A stretch of DNA of 64,000 nt, from positions 248,001 to 312,000 of the forward strand of contig JACKMA010000003.1 of assembly GCA_024235635.1 (NCBI GenBank). The letters run 5' to 3'. Positions within the stretch are counted from its first letter, which is position 1. The number at the start of each line of letters is the position of its first letter. A program made the translations under genes and the position numbers. Positions 17,499-26,357 of this stretch are shown here, piece after piece. This stretch comes from Zoogloeaceae bacterium (GTDB lineage Bacteria > Pseudomonadota > Gammaproteobacteria > Burkholderiales > Rhodocyclaceae). Below the pieces are notes generated by a model that made no database searches, was not told where the DNA came from, and saw only the letters and a program-made list of their open reading frames with translations.

Positions 17499-18388
17499 AC
17501 CGGGGGCTCGCCTTCCGGCCGTGTCTTGAAGCGCCGGTGGACCCAGTAGTACTGCTCGGGCATCACGCCGACCATCTCCTCGATGGCGGCGTTCTGGCGC
17601 CTGACGTCGGCCTCGACGTCGTCGGTCGGGAAATCGCGCCACGGTTCACCGAAATCGACGTGGTAGCCCTCTCCGCCGGGCAGCATGCGCACCGACACCG
17701 GCACCACCACCGCTCGCGCCATCTTGGCGAAGCGTGGCAGCCCGGTGATGGTTGCGGCCGGCACGCCGAAGAACGGCACGAAGATCGATTCCTTGCGGCC
17801 GTGATCCATGTCGGGCAGGTAGAAGAACGGACGACCGGCACGCATCGCCTTGATCGTGCCGCGAATGCTTTCGTGGCGTGGCTGCAGCAACTGGTCGCCA
17901 AACCGGCTGCGTCCGTGGCGGAGCCAGTGGTCGATCACCGCATTGCGCTGGCGCGCATAGATGCTGACGACGTCGAATCCGAGCGCGGTCCGGGTGCCTG
18001 CGACATCGAGCGCGACGAAATGCGGCACCAGCATGATCACCGGCGTGCCGGCATCGACCAGTTCGCGCAGACGCGACTCGCCGCTGGCCTTGATGATGCG
18101 CTCGAGCCGTTCGCGCGGCGCCCACCACAGCAGGCCGCGCTCGAGCAGGCTTCGCCCGAGGCAGGCAAAATGATCTCGCGCGACTTGCCGCCGGCGCGCA
18201 TCGTCCCAATGTGGAAAGCACAGGGCGAGATTGGTCAGCACCACCTTCCGGCGACCACCGACCAGCACGTAGAGCAGGCGACCGAGCCCGCGGCCGAGGG
18301 CGGCGAGCAATGGCAGGGGCAGCCAGTGCAGCAACCACAGCAGTGCCACTAGCAGGTGCGCCCCGATTTCCGGCAAGCCGAGTTTCAT
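17492..18388 (-). CDS. lipid A biosynthesis-type lauroyl/myristoyl acyltransferase (first copy)
   Basis: A 298-residue inner-membrane acyltransferase of the LpxL/HtrB family, which adds secondary acyl chains to lipid A from acyl-ACP. One N-terminal hydrophobic segment (about 10-30) is followed by the HX4D catalytic motif HFVALD (123-128) and YLPDMDHGRKESIFVPFFG, the conserved substrate-binding stretch. ATG 18388 overlaps the stop of the second acyltransferase (ATGA), so the two are made together. Such paired acyltransferase genes sit divergently upstream of metK in many betaproteobacteria. Confidence 0.88.
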   Translation of the reverse strand: MKLGLPEIGAHLLVALLWLLHWLPLPLLAALGRGLGRLLYVLVGGRRKVVLTNLALCFPHWDDARRRQVARDHFACLGRSLLERGLLWWAPRERLERIIKASGESRLRELVDAGTPVIMLVPHFVALDVAGTRTALGFDVVSIYARQRNAVIDHWLRHGRSRFGDQLLQPRHESIRGTIKAMRAGRPFFYLPDMDHGRKESIFVPFFGVPAATITGLPRFAKMARAVVVPVSVRMLPGGEGYHVDFGEPWRDFPTDDVEADVRRQNAAIEEMVGVMPEQYYWVHRRFKTRPEGEPPVY

Positions 18389-19251
18389 CGTCGTTCGAAC
18401 TCCGCGGCGGGTGCCCCCGCCGGCCTCTTGTATCGGTTGTAGCCCCACAGGTACTGGCCGGGGCAGCAGCGGATCAGCGCTTCCAGTTCGCGGTTGATGG
18501 CCGCCGCCCGATCTTCGGCGTCACCCCCCAGCGGATGCTGCGGCAGACTCAGGTGAAGATGGTACCCGCGGCCGCGCTCGAGACGCTCGGCCCAGGCGAG
18601 GATGGTCTGACAGTCGGCCACCGACGACAACCGCGCCGCCAGGGTCATGGTGTATGCCGGGCGACCGAAGAAAGGCAGCCACGACCCCTCCCCGCGTGCG
18701 GGCACCTGATCGGGCAGGATGCCGGCCGCATGGCCGCCACGCAGCGCCCGGATCAGCCGGCGCACGCCACCGGTGTCCGCCGGCGCCAGTTCGATCGCGC
18801 CGCCGGCGGCGCGTGCGCGCTCGACCAGGGCCTGCAGCGCAGCGCGCTTGGGCGGCCGGTAGAGCACAGTGATCGGTCGACGTGCCGCGTAGTACTGGGC
18901 CGCGATTTCGAAGCAACCGAGGTGCGGCGTCAGAAACAGGATCGCCCGCTTCTCCCGCCATGCGTCCTCGACGTGCTGCCAACCGCTGACCGCCACGACG
19001 CGCGACAGCACCTGCTCGCGAGGCCGGAGCCAGACCCACGGCAGTTCGAAGGCCTGGCGCCCGGCCCCGGCAACGGCGGCCGCAAGGACGCCGGCCGGCA
19101 GTGGATCGCCGAAGGCCTGGACCAGATTCGCCCGCAGACGACGGCGGTAGGTCGGGGATGCAGCATAGGTGAACCATCCCGCCAGCCAACCGACGCGGTG
19201 CAGCGTCGCCAGCGGCAGCATGGACAGGAATGAGAAGAGGCGGGCAATCAA
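18385..19251 (-). CDS. lipid A biosynthesis-type acyltransferase (second copy)
   Basis: A 288-residue LpxL/HtrB-family protein related to its downstream partner. The catalytic motif is HLGCFE (110-115), with Glu in place of the usual Asp, a substitution that occurs in the family. It is followed by ILPDQVPARGEGSWLPFFG. It may act at a different lipid A position or on another glycolipid. The start is probably TTG 19251 (LIARLFSFLSMLP), which retains the N-terminal amphipathic helix; ATG 19221 is an alternative. No strong ribosome site is visible. It faces metK divergently. Confidence 0.85.
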   Translation of the reverse strand: MIARLFSFLSMLPLATLHRVGWLAGWFTYAASPTYRRRLRANLVQAFGDPLPAGVLAAAVAGAGRQAFELPWVWLRPREQVLSRVVAVSGWQHVEDAWREKRAILFLTPHLGCFEIAAQYYAARRPITVLYRPPKRAALQALVERARAAGGAIELAPADTGGVRRLIRALRGGHAAGILPDQVPARGEGSWLPFFGRPAYTMTLAARLSSVADCQTILAWAERLERGRGYHLHLSLPQHPLGGDAEDRAAAINRELEALIRCCPGQYLWGYNRYKRPAGAPAAEFERR

Positions 19252-19316
19252 GAGTCCGCAGCCGAAGATGAATCTCGCATCGGTTGACAGCCAGCCTGAT
19301 GCGGCCGGAGTGTCGC

Positions 19317-19322
19317 TATAAT
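19317..19322 (+). promoter_or_regulatory. -10 box of the metK promoter
   Basis: A perfect TATAAT, giving a transcript start near 19329 and a leader of about 138 bases. A consensus TTGACA occurs at 19284-19289, but 27 bp away, too far to pair with it. The -35 is therefore poor, or the promoter needs an activator. Confidence 0.5.
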
Positions 19323-19411
19323 AACGGCTTCCGCCGAGTTAACCCGACAACTTGCAGGGCGGATCCGTCAGCGAAAACAAATACTGCTAAAGCGTCGTCC
19401 GCTCGACAAGG

Positions 19412-19445
19412 TCCCCGGAGCTGGCAGCGCGCAAGCCACCGGGGA
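19412..19445 (+). promoter_or_regulatory. structured 5' leader of metK
   Basis: The leader RNA can form a two-part hairpin. TCCCCGG (19412-19418) pairs with CCGGGGA (19439-19445), then TGGC (19422-19425) with GCCA (19435-19438), with an AGC bulge and a nine-base loop. It ends 21 bases before the metK ATG, close to the GGAG ribosome site. A smaller CGGC-TTCC-GCCG hairpin lies at the 5' end. It does not fit any SAM riboswitch class I can recall. It may be an uncharacterised control element or just a stable leader. Confidence 0.35.
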
Positions 19446-19466
19446 TTATGTTTTGGAGCACTGCCG

Positions 19467-20633
19467 ATGAGCCACGAATATCTGTTCACGTCCGAATCCG
19501 TGTCCGAAGGTCACCCCGACAAGGTCGCCGATCAGATCTCGGATGCGATTCTCGACGCGATTCTCGCCGAAGATCCCCACGCCCGGGTGGCCTGCGAGAC
19601 CATGGTGTCGACCGGCCTGGTGGTGATCTCAGGCGAGATCACCACCAAGGCCCACGTCAATTACCGGGAGCTGGCGCAGGATACGGTACGGCGCATCGGT
19701 TACAACGACTCCGACATCGGCTTCGACTACAAGTCCTGCGCGGTGCTGACCGCCATCAATCGCCAGTCGCCGGACATCGCCCAGGGTGTCAATGAAGGCG
19801 AAGGTCTGGACCTCGACCAGGGTGCCGGCGACCAGGGCCTGATGTTCGGCTACGCCTGCGACGAGACGCCGCAGTTGATGCCGCTTCCGATCTACTACGC
19901 ACACCGCATCATGCAGCGCCAGGGCGAAGTGCGGAAGGACGGTCGCCTGCCGTGGCTGCGGCCGGACGCGAAGAGTCAGCTGACCGTGCGCTACGTCGAT
20001 GGTCGGCCGGTCGAGGTCGACACCGTCGTGGTGTCGACCCAGCACGATCCGGAGGTCTCTCACGCCCAGTTGTCCGAGGCGGTGATCGAGGAGATCATCA
20101 AGCCGGTGCTGCCGCCCGAATTGCTGACCGACCGCACCCGCTTCCTGATCAACCCGACCGGCCGCTTCGTCATCGGCGGCCCCCACGGCGACTGCGGTCT
20201 GACCGGGCGCAAGATCATCGTCGACACCTACGGCGGCGCCGCCCACCACGGCGGCGGGGCGTTTTCGGGCAAGGATCCCTCCAAGGTGGACCGCTCGGCC
20301 GCCTATGCCGGCCGCCACGTCGCGAAGAACATCGTCGCTGCCGGCCTCGCCGGGCGCTGCGAAGTGCAGGTGGCCTATGCCATCGGCGTCGCCAACCCGG
20401 TGTCGCTGATGGTCGATACCTTCGGCACGGCGAGGATTCCGGAGCAACGCATCGTCGAACTGATCCGGGAACACTTCGATCTGCGGCCGAAAGGCATCAT
20501 CGTCGGCCTCGACCTGTTGCGCCCGATCTACGGCAAGACGGCCGCCTACGGCCACTTCGGACGCGACGAACCCGAATTCACCTGGGAGGTCACCGACAGG
20601 GCCGACGCGCTACGGGCGGCAGCAGGAATCTGA
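19467..20633 (+). CDS. metK: S-adenosylmethionine synthetase
   Basis: Makes SAM from methionine and ATP. At 388 residues it has normal length. It shows GHPDKVAD near the N-terminus, GAGDQGLMFGYA in the active-site loop region, HGGGAFSGKDPSKVDRS (phosphate loop) and YGHFGR near the end. ATG 19467 (MSHEYLFTSESV) matches the family start and has TTGGAG upstream; longer in-frame extensions are leader sequence. It begins the SAM-cycle segment that continues with ahcY and metF. Confidence 0.97.
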   Translation: MSHEYLFTSESVSEGHPDKVADQISDAILDAILAEDPHARVACETMVSTGLVVISGEITTKAHVNYRELAQDTVRRIGYNDSDIGFDYKSCAVLTAINRQSPDIAQGVNEGEGLDLDQGAGDQGLMFGYACDETPQLMPLPIYYAHRIMQRQGEVRKDGRLPWLRPDAKSQLTVRYVDGRPVEVDTVVVSTQHDPEVSHAQLSEAVIEEIIKPVLPPELLTDRTRFLINPTGRFVIGGPHGDCGLTGRKIIVDTYGGAAHHGGGAFSGKDPSKVDRSAAYAGRHVAKNIVAAGLAGRCEVQVAYAIGVANPVSLMVDTFGTARIPEQRIVELIREHFDLRPKGIIVGLDLLRPIYGKTAAYGHFGRDEPEFTWEVTDRADALRAAAGI

Positions 20634-20721
20634 GCCGCGCCAGCACCGCTGGGCAAACGGTCGGATCCGCCGCGCCAGCGGACGCTCGGCGCGCGCGCGC
20701 TTCCTGCTAACATTGAACGAT

Positions 20722-21645
20722 ATGCGTGGACCCACGAAAACCAGATCAGCTCGTTCCGGGACGCTGCGCGGCCTCGTCGGATGCTGGCTGCTCGCGGTGG
20801 CCCTGGTCGGCAGCGCGGAGCCGCCGGCACCGTTGCCGAGCGAGTTGATCTCGCTCGACTGGTGCAAGACCATCGGCGACCGCCTGTTCAGCGTCTCGGC
20901 CGGCTTCTGCGAACGCTCGGGTCTGCAGCCGTCGCCCGTGACCTCGATCGAAGGCCGCGCGCTGATGCGTCTCGAACAGCCGCCCCGCCCGCCGCGCACC
21001 TCGGCATCGGTCGACTACGGAACCCGGGTGCCTCGCATCATGATGATCGGGGGCATCCACGGCGACGAGCTGACCTCGGTCTCGATCGTGTTCAAGTGGA
21101 TGGAGCGGCTCGAGCGCACCGACGCATCGCAGCTGCACTGGCTGATCATCCCGCTGGCCAATCCCGACGGCTTGCTGAAGTCACCGGCCCAGCGCATGAA
21201 CGCCCGCGGCGTCGATCTCAATCGCAATTTCGACACGCCGGACTGGAGTGAGAAGGCGATGAATTACTGGGTCGGCCGCACCAGCAAGGACCCACGCCGA
21301 TTCCCCGGCGACTCCCCGGTGTCGGAACCGGAGACGCAATGGCTGCAGACGGAGATCAACCGCTTTCGGCCCGACGTGATCGTCTCGATCCACGCGCCCT
21401 ACGGCGTGCTCGATTTCGACGGACCGGCGGAGGAGCCGAAGCGCTTCGGCCGCCTCAGATTGAACCGTCTCGGCGTCTATCCCGGCTCGCTCGGGAACTA
21501 CGGTGGCGTCTACAAGGGCGTGCCGGTGATCACGATCGAATTGCCGCACGCGACGCGCATGCCGTCGGCCAGGGAGCAGGAAGCGATCTGGCAGGACATG
21601 ATCGAGTGGATCCGGCAGAATTTCGTGCCTGCCAACCTAAGTTGA
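20722..21645 (+). CDS. M14-family zinc carboxypeptidase/amidase, exported
   Basis: A 307-residue protein with an N-terminal signal-like segment (LRGLVGCWLLAVALVGSAEP). The M14 zinc site is GGIHGDE (His113 and Glu116), with a third His in VSIHAPYG; GVDLNRNFD is the substrate-binding Asn-Arg, and ITIELPHA contains the catalytic Glu. It resembles the murein-peptide amidase MpaA group, so it may trim peptidoglycan peptides in the periplasm. ATG 20722 was preferred to a TTG at 20713. No operon partner is seen. Confidence 0.82.
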   Translation: MRGPTKTRSARSGTLRGLVGCWLLAVALVGSAEPPAPLPSELISLDWCKTIGDRLFSVSAGFCERSGLQPSPVTSIEGRALMRLEQPPRPPRTSASVDYGTRVPRIMMIGGIHGDELTSVSIVFKWMERLERTDASQLHWLIIPLANPDGLLKSPAQRMNARGVDLNRNFDTPDWSEKAMNYWVGRTSKDPRRFPGDSPVSEPETQWLQTEINRFRPDVIVSIHAPYGVLDFDGPAEEPKRFGRLRLNRLGVYPGSLGNYGGVYKGVPVITIELPHATRMPSAREQEAIWQDMIEWIRQNFVPANLS

Positions 21646-21923
21646 TCCCAACCTTGCCCGGCATTGGTGACCGACGCCGCCGCGCGTGATGCTCGGTCGC
21701 TCGCGCGATCCCCTGACGCCCGGGCCGTGACGGGCATCCTCAACCCGCATCGATGCCCGAATATGCCGTCCGACCCGGGCTGCACCCAGCCGTCGTCGGA
21801 TCGCGGCGTCGAACTCGCCGACGCGTTTGCGCTCTCAGTCTCGCGCCGACCCTGTACATTTCCCGCTTCCGGCGGCCGTGGTCGGATGCCGCCGGCCCTA
21901 CTTGCCCACTCGACCGAAACTCG
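21646..21923 (+). other. 278 bp gap before the cation exchanger
   Basis: Open frames here have no recognisable product. A weak -10-like TACATT occurs near 21855. No repeat or clear terminator was found. Confidence 0.35.
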
Positions 21924-23012
21924 ATGAACTCAGACCTTTTCCTGTTCGCCGGCGGACTCTGCCTGCTGGCGGTCGGCGCCGAAGCCCTGGTGCGCGGCGC
22001 CTCCCGCCTGGCCCTTTCGCTCGGCATCTCGCCACTGGTGGTCGGGCTCACAGTGGTGGCTTTCGGCACCAGCGCGCCGGAGATCGCCGTGGCCGTCGAC
22101 GCCTCGCTGGCGGGCAATCCGTCGCTGGCGATCGGCAACGTGATCGGCAGCAACATCGCCAACATCCTGCTGATCCTCGGCCTGTCCGCAGTCATCGCGC
22201 CACTACTGGTGGCCGAGCAGATCGTCAAGCAGGAAGTGCCGGTGATGATCGCGGCCAGTTTCCTGCTGGTCGGCATTGCGCTCGACGGCGACATCTCGCG
22301 GGTCGAGGCCGGGATGCTGCTGCTGCTGTCGATCGCCTACACCGCGTTTCTCACGATTCAGGCACGCAAGGCGTCGGCGCGGCTGCGCGCCGACATGGAA
22401 GCGGACCTGTCCCCGGATTCCGGCTGGGACCGCCACTGGAGCGTGCAGCTGCTGCTGGTCGCCGGCGGCCTCGCGCTGCTGGTGCTCGGCGCCGACTGGC
22501 TGGTCGAGTCCGCGGTCAGCTTCGCGCGGGCGCTGGGCGTCAGCGATCTGGTGATCGGCCTCACCGTCGTCGCGGTCGGAACCTCGATGCCCGAGATCGC
22601 AACTTCGCTGATGGCGGCGCTGCGCGGCCAACGGGACATCGCGGTGGGCAACGTCGTCGGCAGCAATCTGTTCAACATCCTCGCCTGCCTCGGTGCGGCC
22701 GGACTGGTGTCCCCGGTCGGCCTGCTGGTGCCGGAAGCGGCGCGCAGCTTCGACCTCTGGGTGATGCTCGCGGTGGCCTTCGTCTGCCTGCCGGTATTCC
22801 TGACCGCTCGCGAGATCCGACGCTGGGAAGGTGCCCTGCTGCTCGGCTACTACGCGGCCTATACCGCCTACCTGATCCTGTCCGCCCAGCATCACGAGAT
22901 GCTGCCGATGTTCTCGGGCGTGATGCTGCTGTTCGTGCTGCCGCTGACCGCGCTGACGCTGATCGCGAGCTTCGTACGCCACTCGGTGCGAGGAAAGAAC
23001 GCGGACCGGTGA
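21924..23012 (+). CDS. calcium/sodium (CaCA) antiporter
   Basis: A 362-residue inner-membrane exchanger with ten to eleven helices in two inverted halves. Each half carries an alpha-repeat: VAFGTSAPEIAVAV with GNVIGSNIANILLILG, and VAVGTSMPEIATSL with GNVVGSNLFNILACLG. These repeats bind the cations. The family (YrbG-like) usually swaps Ca2+ for Na+ or H+. ATG 21924 starts directly at the first helix; the ribosome site is weak. Confidence 0.92.
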   Translation: MNSDLFLFAGGLCLLAVGAEALVRGASRLALSLGISPLVVGLTVVAFGTSAPEIAVAVDASLAGNPSLAIGNVIGSNIANILLILGLSAVIAPLLVAEQIVKQEVPVMIAASFLLVGIALDGDISRVEAGMLLLLSIAYTAFLTIQARKASARLRADMEADLSPDSGWDRHWSVQLLLVAGGLALLVLGADWLVESAVSFARALGVSDLVIGLTVVAVGTSMPEIATSLMAALRGQRDIAVGNVVGSNLFNILACLGAAGLVSPVGLLVPEAARSFDLWVMLAVAFVCLPVFLTAREIRRWEGALLLGYYAAYTAYLILSAQHHEMLPMFSGVMLLFVLPLTALTLIASFVRHSVRGKNADR

Positions 23013-23067
23013 CGGGTCGCCGCAGGATTCTGCAACACTTCGGCGGCCAAGGCGGGGGCCCACGCCC

Positions 23068-23081
23068 TGTATGATCATACA
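23068..23081. promoter_or_regulatory. 14 bp perfect palindrome upstream of the lipoprotein gene
   Basis: TGTATGATCATACA is self-complementary and lies 55 bp before the lipoprotein ATG. It is followed by two copies of ACTCATG (23084-23090 and 23103-23109). The short A+T-rich block stands out from its surroundings. It could be an operator or part of the promoter; no regulator is adjacent. Confidence 0.35.
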
Positions 23082-23136
23082 TGCACTCATGTCATTGGCA
23101 TGAACTCATGTCTTTTTCAACGGAGCGGGAATCGAT

Positions 23137-23826
23137 ATGCAAGCTGGCGTCAACCATGCACCGTGGCGGGGTCGGGCGCTGATCCCCCTGGCAATCTCCG
23201 CGGTATTGGGACTCGCCGGCTGCGGCGGCGGCGGCTCGAGCGGAGGCACCGGACCCGAGACGACAGGCGACGAGCAGGCGCAGTCCGATGCGTCGAGCCT
23301 TGTCGGCACCTACGTTTCAGATTGCTTCGAGAGCAGCGAAGTCAGGACCGCCGCTGCCGGCAACGTGCGACAGATCAACCACCTGATCGTCGTCGAAGAT
23401 GCGCCCGACCGGCTCGTCTTCAGCACGGTCGAGACCTACTTCGCGCCTGCGGACATTGCCTGCACCGGTGTACAGATCGGCGAAGCGGTGAGTGAAGGCA
23501 GCGACAACGTCTGGCAGTTGGACGGCATGAAGGAGGCGAACTTCGATTCGACCGTGGTGTCGGCCAGGCGCCTGTCCGGCACGATGGGGCGCGTGGACAG
23601 GATCAGCGTCGGCAGCATCACGCTCGAGGGCACCACGCTGTCGGGCGGTGGCACGCTGACGCTGAATGACATCGAGTTTCCGGCGAATTATTTCAGCGAC
23701 GACCCCGAGGTCCGGGCAATCGTCTATCTGGACAATGGCGGCGCGCTCTACTTCGGTGACGGCGCGGTCGGGCGTGACGGCTACCCGGACACGCTGTCTG
23801 CGACATTCCCGCTGCGTCGCCAGTAG
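23137..23826 (+). CDS. predicted lipoprotein of unknown function
   Basis: A 229-residue protein with a signal peptide and lipobox (LGLAGC, modified Cys at about residue 29), followed by a Gly/Ser linker (GGGGSSGGTGP). The mature part is acidic and Thr/Gly-rich, probably beta-structured, and has two further cysteines (DCFESS and IACTGV). No family was recognised. ATG 23137 has a purine-rich GGAGCGGGA upstream. A second lipoprotein with the same Cys-Gly5 style start lies at 36495. Confidence 0.7.
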   Translation: MQAGVNHAPWRGRALIPLAISAVLGLAGCGGGGSSGGTGPETTGDEQAQSDASSLVGTYVSDCFESSEVRTAAAGNVRQINHLIVVEDAPDRLVFSTVETYFAPADIACTGVQIGEAVSEGSDNVWQLDGMKEANFDSTVVSARRLSGTMGRVDRISVGSITLEGTTLSGGGTLTLNDIEFPANYFSDDPEVRAIVYLDNGGALYFGDGAVGRDGYPDTLSATFPLRRQ

Positions 23827-23883
23827 GGGACGAACGGCCGGCCGTGCCGGCGAAGCGGGCATTCTCAAATGCCAACCGTGGGC

Positions 23884-23889
23884 TATACT
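23884..23889 (+). promoter_or_regulatory. -10 box for the SAH riboswitch-ahcY transcript
   Basis: TATACT lies just upstream of the riboswitch, placing the transcript start at about 23896, immediately before the aptamer. No consensus -35 is visible. Confidence 0.5.
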
Positions 23890-23896
23890 GGCGCAG

Positions 23897-23986
23897 TTCC
23901 GAGGAGCGCTGCGAGGATGCAAGCTTCGGCTGCCCCCAGGCTCGGAGCAGGTCCGGCGTGCCGGCCAACCATCAACGGCGCTCACC
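23897..23986 (+). promoter_or_regulatory. S-adenosylhomocysteine (SAH) riboswitch
   Basis: The conserved aptamer blocks occur in order: TTCCGAGGAGCGCTGC (23897-23912), CAGGCTCGGA (23937-23946) and CAACGGCGCTCACC (23973-23986). CCGAG pairs with CTCGG, and GAGCGC (23904-23909) pairs with GCGCTC (23978-23983), giving the known pseudoknotted fold. The variable hairpin lies between the first two blocks. This class senses SAH and turns on genes that remove it; ahcY follows. A hairpin CCCGTG-CCGGG-CACGGG (23993-24009) downstream may belong to the expression platform. Confidence 0.9.
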
Positions 23987-24069
23987 TTTAAACCCGTGCC
24001 GGGCACGGGGTGCGAGGTGGGCATGCTGCCGCTACACCCCAACCCGGCCACAACGTTCAAGGAGTTCGC

Positions 24070-25482
24070 ATGAACACTGTGGCTGACAATTTCACCGATT
24101 TCGTCGTCGCCGACCTTTCGCTGGCCGATTGGGGCCGCCGCGAGATCGCCATCGCCGAGACCGAGATGCCGGGCCTGATGGCGATCCGCGAGGAATACGC
24201 ATCGGCGCAACCGCTCAAGGGCGCACGCATCACCGGCTCGTTGCACATGACGATCCAGACCGCGGTGCTGATCGAGACCCTGACTGCACTCGGTGCCGAG
24301 GTGCGCTGGGCCTCGTGCAACATCTTCTCGACCCAGGACCACGCCGCAGCCGCGATCGCCGCCGCGGGGGTACCAGTATTCGCGGTCAAGGGCGAGTCGC
24401 TCGCCGACTACTGGGACTACACCCACCGCATCTTCGAATGGTCGGACGGTGGCTACTCGAACATGATCCTCGACGACGGCGGCGATGCCACCTTGCTGCT
24501 GCACCTCGGCGCCCGCGCCGAGCAGGACGCTTCGGTGCTTTCCGATCCCACCAGTGAAGAGGAAACCGTGCTGTTCGCGGCAATCGAGGCCCGCCTCGCC
24601 AGCGAACCCGGCTGGTATTCGACGCGCCTCGAGCAGATCAAGGGCGTGACCGAGGAGACCACCACCGGCGTCCATCGCCTCTACCAGATGCACGAGCGTG
24701 GAGACCTTCGCTTCCCGGCGATCAACGTCAACGACTCGGTCACCAAGTCGAAGTTCGACAACCTATACGGCTGCCGCGAATCGCTGGTGGACGGCATCAA
24801 GCGCGCGACCGACGTGATGGTCGCCGGCAAGGTCGCCGTGGTCTGCGGCTATGGCGACGTCGGCAAGGGATCGGCACAGGCGCTGCGGGCCCTGTCGGCC
24901 CAGGTCTGGGTCACCGAGATCGATCCGATCTGCGCACTGCAGGCGGCGATGGAAGGCTACCGCGTGGTGACGATGGAAGAGGCGGCGTCCCAGGCCGACA
25001 TCTTCGTCACCTGCACCGGCAACTACCACGTCATCACCCACGATCACATGGCGGCAATGAAGGACCAGGCGATCGTGTGCAACATCGGCCATTTCGACAA
25101 CGAGATCGATGTCGCCTCGCTCGAAGGCTACCGGTGGGAGGAAATCAAGCCCCAGGTCGATCACGTGATCTTCCCCTCCGGCCGCCGCATCATCCTGCTG
25201 GCCAAGGGGCGGCTGGTAAACCTCGGCTGCGCCACCGGGCACCCGAGCTACGTCATGAGTTCCTCCTTCGCCAACCAGACCATCGCCCAGATCGAGCTGT
25301 TCACGCGCACCGACGACTACCCGGTCGGGGTGTACACGTTGCCCAAGCATCTGGATGAAAAGGTCGCGCGGCTGCAGTTGAAGAAGCTGAACGTGTCGCT
25401 GACCCGGCTGACCGAGAAGCAGGCCAACTACATCGGCGTGCCGGTGGACGGACCGTTCAAGTCCGATCACTACCGATACTGA
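24070..25482 (+). CDS. ahcY: adenosylhomocysteinase (SAH hydrolase)
   Basis: Splits S-adenosylhomocysteine into adenosine and homocysteine, relieving product inhibition of methyltransferases. At 470 residues it has the usual bacterial length. It shows GSLHMTIQTAVLIETL, the NAD-binding VVCGYGDVGKGSAQALRALS, TCTGNYHVIT and the C-terminal KSDHYRY that closes over NAD. ATG 24070 follows AAGGAG. It is under an SAH riboswitch and heads an ahcY-tlyA-metF run, so expression should rise when SAH accumulates. Confidence 0.98.
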   Translation: MNTVADNFTDFVVADLSLADWGRREIAIAETEMPGLMAIREEYASAQPLKGARITGSLHMTIQTAVLIETLTALGAEVRWASCNIFSTQDHAAAAIAAAGVPVFAVKGESLADYWDYTHRIFEWSDGGYSNMILDDGGDATLLLHLGARAEQDASVLSDPTSEEETVLFAAIEARLASEPGWYSTRLEQIKGVTEETTTGVHRLYQMHERGDLRFPAINVNDSVTKSKFDNLYGCRESLVDGIKRATDVMVAGKVAVVCGYGDVGKGSAQALRALSAQVWVTEIDPICALQAAMEGYRVVTMEEAASQADIFVTCTGNYHVITHDHMAAMKDQAIVCNIGHFDNEIDVASLEGYRWEEIKPQVDHVIFPSGRRIILLAKGRLVNLGCATGHPSYVMSSSFANQTIAQIELFTRTDDYPVGVYTLPKHLDEKVARLQLKKLNVSLTRLTEKQANYIGVPVDGPFKSDHYRY

Positions 25483-25502
25483 GCGGCAAAGGCGGCACCG
25501 AC

Positions 25503-26357
25503 GTGAGCATGAACTCGTTTCACGCGCGTGGCCGCCGCCCGCGCCCGGCCGTCGACTCGCGACCCGCCGCGCCGCGCGGCGGCGTTCGTGCGGATGCGCT
25601 GCTCAGCGAGCGCGGCCTCGCCGACTCGCGCAGTGCGGCGCGACGACTGATCGAGGCGGGCCGGGTTTTCGCCGACGGCGAAGCGATTCGCAAGGCGTCG
25701 CAGGAATTGCCCGCCAGCGTGCGTCTGGACGTCGTCGTCGACCCGCAGGACCGATTCGTGTCGCGCGGCGGCATCAAGCTCGACGGCGCGCTGGCGCGCA
25801 CCGGCATCGACGTCGCCGGCATCCGCTGCCTGGACATCGGGCAGTCCACCGGCGGCTTCACCGACTGCCTGCTGCAGGCCGGCGCCGAACGGGTGGTCGG
25901 CGTCGAGGTCGGTCACGGCCAGTTGCACCCGCGGCTCGCCGGCAATCCCCGCGTCGCCACCTTGGAGCGGAACAACGCGCGCGAGTTGTCGGCGCAGGCA
26001 CTCGGTGATGTGATGCCGCCGGGCGGCTTCGGTCTCGTCGTCTGCGACGCCAGTTTCATCTCCCTCGGCCTGCTGCTGCCACGCTGGCCGGCACTGCTGC
26101 ACACCGGCGGCCTGGTGCTGGCGCTGGTCAAGCCGCAGTTCGAGGTCGGCCCGACCGGTCTCGGCAAGGGTGGCATCGTGCGTGATCCGGCGCGTTACGC
26201 CGAGGTCGAAGCCCGCATCCGGGCGACGGCAGCCGACGCCGGGCTCGAGGTCCTCGACTACTTCGACAGCCCCATCACCGGCAGCGACGGCAACCGGGAA
26301 TTCTTCATCCATGCATGCCGGCCGGCGACGCCGGACGTCACAGGAAACCAGCAATGA
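25503..26357 (+). CDS. tlyA: TlyA-family rRNA ribose methyltransferase / hemolysin-like
   Basis: A 284-residue protein with an N-terminal S4 RNA-binding domain (RADALLSERGLADSRSAARRL), a linker, and a FtsJ-type SAM methyltransferase domain (CLDIGQSTGGFTDCLLQAGA, ALVKPQFEVGP). TlyA proteins methylate the 2'-O of cytidines in 16S and/or 23S rRNA. GTG 25503 or ATG 25509 is the start. It follows ahcY by 20 bp and overlaps metF by ATGA, so it is part of the riboswitch-controlled transcript. A SAM user next to SAH recycling makes sense. Confidence 0.88.
   Translation: MSMNSFHARGRRPRPAVDSRPAAPRGGVRADALLSERGLADSRSAARRLIEAGRVFADGEAIRKASQELPASVRLDVVVDPQDRFVSRGGIKLDGALARTGIDVAGIRCLDIGQSTGGFTDCLLQAGAERVVGVEVGHGQLHPRLAGNPRVATLERNNARELSAQALGDVMPPGGFGLVVCDASFISLGLLLPRWPALLHTGGLVLALVKPQFEVGPTGLGKGGIVRDPARYAEVEARIRATAADAGLEVLDYFDSPITGSDGNREFFIHACRPATPDVTGNQQ

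Noticed and set aside
19284..19289. Consensus TTGACA as the metK -35 box
   Set aside because: It is 27 bp from the TATAAT, outside the working range for sigma70.
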